Assembly (NCBI RefSeq): GCF_016545825.1
Contig: NC_052619.1
Span: forward strand, 40,081,682 to 40,145,681
DNA from: Eucalyptus grandis
Taxonomy: Eukaryota > Streptophyta > Magnoliopsida > Myrtales > Myrtaceae
DNA length: 64,000 nucleotides
Direction of reading: 5' to 3'
The position numbers and the translations under genes are program-made. This document shows, piece after piece, positions 61,878 to 64,000 of this stretch. Under the pieces are notes generated by a model. That model made no database searches and was not told the origin of the DNA. It saw only the letters and a list, made by a program, of their open reading frames with translations. How positions within the stretch are numbered: the stretch's first letter is position 1; every line of letters begins with the position of its first letter.

Positions 61878-62599
61878 GCCTATGAAGCACCGATACTCTC
61901 CACGAGCCTTCGTGTCATGTTGGACACTTCGATACGTGTCCAACACTCTCCGACACTCTTGGACACTCGGTCAACGTGTGTTGGAAAATCAGACACCCGG
62001 TCTATTTATTCAACGCTCTTCGACACTCGAGTCGGAATTCCAACATACGAGTTTTGATACGTGACAATATCGAGGTCAATTTTAAAATTTTTTAATAAAT
62101 GAGATGTCAAAATGTATATATGTGAAAAATAAAACACAATAATAAAAATAATAAATGGAAAAAGAAGAAAAACATAGTCTTATCTTCTCTTCTGACTCCC
62201 ACTTTCCGTGATACACAATTCACCCCTTAAGTTTTTTTTTCCTTCTTCTGACATATTTGACATGCTAGTCCGGAACGTCGATCACTTGTTTTTTCTCTAA
62301 GTTTTATGAATTATTGAAATAGAGTTTAATTTGTCAAATTGAAATAATGAATGATATTAATAAATGGTGAATTAATGCTTTTAGTGTAAATTCATTCTAG
62401 GCCTTTTTAATTATTTCTTTATTTGTGAATTTGAATAAAATTAATTTGATTATTAAATGATAATTTATTATGTATATAAAAAAAAAATATTTAACATATA
62501 ACGTGTCCTAACGTGTCGGAATTCTCTATTTTTTGAAAAATGATGTGTCGGCGTGTCGTGTCGTGTCATGTCGCGTGTTAGTGTTGGTGCTACTTAGGC
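61878..62599. mobile_element. TIR element with CATA target duplication (722 bp)
   Basis: Starts GCCTATGAAGCACC and ends GGTGCTACTTAGGC, inverted repeats with 12 of 14 matching. Flanked on both sides by CATA (61874-61877 and 62600-62603). The subterminal parts carry many GACACT/GTGTCG words in opposite orientation. The centre is AT-rich. No transposase. Inserted into another GC-core element. Confidence 0.65.
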
Positions 62600-63379
62600 C
62601 ATAACAATGGCCACATGATCAACCAAGGCAAATGATGAGCTCGCCCAAAGCCAGCAAGGCTCGAGCTTGCCAAACTTTGATGAGCTGAGTTAAGCCAATT
62701 TTAGGCAATGCTCCACCTCGCTAGATCGGCGAGCTTTGAGCTTGCTAGAGGTCAACGCGGCTTAAGGCCTTGCCAGATCCTCAAGCTCAAGCCTCACTAG
62801 ATTTCGGTGAGCTTAACCTAATTAGCCTTGGGCAAGTTTATCCCTTGTGGTTAGATGTCAGCCAAAAGACAAGGAAAAAGGAAAAGGAAAAAAAAAGTTA
62901 ACAATTAAAAATTTGATTTAAAAAAGAAAATCTAAAAATAAAAATAATTACAAGGAGTCTGCGGATGAGAACGTGCTCTGAATTAAAGAAAGAGGATGGA
63001 AAATAATTTTCTATTTTTGAAAAAAATAAATCATTTTCTCCACTTTTAAAGGTGTTTCTTTCATTCACATAATTATTTTCCTTGACTAGTTTATTTTTGT
63101 AACCCGTCAGAAAATTCGAAAAAAATTATCTTGAGATTATGTGAAATAAATGGAACCTTAATCCTAGTAATCAAGCCCTCCAAAAGTATAATTATCAAGG
63201 TGTTGAAATTGAGATCAATTGTTTAAATTCCTAATCGCAATTGTCAAATCACTTTATGACATAATTTTATACATCAATTTGCGGATTAGTAGCCCTAGTA
63301 TCAAATTAGGGGCAGCAAATAATGGTTACTAAATGGGCAACGATAATTGCCCTTTGGAAAACTCACGTTCGCCACAACA
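62600..63379. mobile_element. Right part of GC-core TIR-like element and AT-rich spacer
   Basis: Positions 62604-62860 carry AGCAAGGCTCGAGCTTGCC-like words, the GC-core vocabulary seen at 1.6-2.1 kb. The stretch 62985-63160 resembles the 30.5-kb MITE (ends near AATGGAACCTTA). No gene recognised. Confidence 0.4.
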
Positions 63380-63429
63380 TTTTAAATCGCAACCAGAACC
63401 GCTTATGCTGTCAATTAACTTGAAGGGGA

Positions 63430-64000
63430 TGTGCGATGATAAGTAATTATACCTTGGAGATGTAGACTCTAGAGTGCCATAACTTGGCAGGAAGGGACAC
63501 TTAAGTGGCATAACTTTCGAAAAGTACACTTAAGTGCCAAAGTCGGAGCAAAGTGGATCACTTGAATGCCAATCCGGCCAATTTGCATACGTGGCATTTT
63601 TCCGGCGAAGCGAATGCAAAACGACGCCGTTTTGCAGGTTGACGTGGCAAAATAATGCAAAAATGGCGTCGTTTTGGGTTGACGTGGTAAAAAATATATA
63701 TAAAAATAAATTAAATTAAATTAATCTAAAATATTTAAAAATAATAATTTTAATATTTTTTTAAAAGGGGGGGGGGAGGAAGGTGGTTGAGGGCTCAATC
63801 TTTAGCCATCATTGCCACCGAGAAGGGCCGACGATGGAGGAGGGTCGGCTAGGGTCGCCGAGCCCTAGCCGGGTGGTGACCTTGGTCGGCCGTGCGAGGG
63901 CTCGCAACCGTCGCCCAGATTCGGCAGAGTTGGCGGCCCTCGCCCGGCTAGGCCAAGGGCCGCCGCTCGCTAAGGCGACTCCCGGCGGGTGGCGGCCCTT
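63430..64000. mobile_element. Left portion of a TIR element running off the window
   Basis: Tandem-like words AGTGCCATAACTT and ACACTTAAGTGGC (63470-63540) precede repeated AACGACGCCGTTTTG/ATGGCGTCGTTTTG and GACGTGGCAAAA words (63615-63695). A GC-rich core with GGGTCGCCGAGCCCTAGCC-like words begins about 63800. The matching right end would lie beyond the window. Confidence 0.45.

Overview
The window reads as nuclear DNA of a flowering plant, most likely a woody eudicot. Genes have many GT-AG introns, spacers are AT-rich and packed with small terminal-inverted-repeat (TIR) elements, and the recognisable proteins are plastid or plant-specific types. No bacterial, CRISPR or operon features were seen. 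The species cannot be fixed from the sequence.

Five intact genes could be rebuilt exon by exon with consistent reading phase. (1) BAM1-type plastid beta-amylase, minus strand, 4498-7426, 4 exons, 584 aa. (2) An AMBRA1-like WD40 protein, plus strand, 21828-30399, 14 exons, 770 aa. (3) SMAP1, a 63-aa small acidic protein linked to auxin response, minus strand, 34319-34510. (4) A two-exon plant protein of unknown function, plus strand, 42193-45572, 326 aa, with an acidic run and hydrophobic segments. (5) CtpA, the thylakoid-lumen C-terminal processing protease, minus strand, 46586-51467, 12 exons, 546 aa. Genes 4 and 5 are convergent, about 1 kb apart. The genes do not form a pathway; BAM1 and CtpA share only a plastid destination.

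Layout: 1-4.4 kb holds three related TIR elements with gene-like cores. BAM1 and a promoter with a perfect inverted pair of G-boxes follow. 10.5-12.9 kb is a decayed, truncated copy of the AMBRA1-like gene lying about 12 kb upstream of the intact one and later hit by SINE-like insertions. 13.6-14.5 kb is a fold-back element. 15.1-15.8 kb is a large inverted repeat of promoter-like DNA, next to a frameshifted MORF8 (organelle RNA-editing factor) pseudogene. 17.8-20.3 kb contains a decayed endogenous pararetrovirus-like relic split by a TIR element, then a 5'-truncated LINE tail. Between SMAP1 and gene 4 lies a nested structure: a 3,058-bp solo LTR inside a TIR element. From 51.7 kb to the end the sequence is mainly repeats, SINE/MITE copies and degenerate fragments, with no gene I can defend.

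The least ordinary items are the split fate of the AMBRA1-like duplicate, the G-box-bearing inverted promoter duplication, the MORF8 pseudogene with two offsetting frameshifts, and the nested repeats with visible target duplications. I found nothing that clearly amounts to a new biological system.
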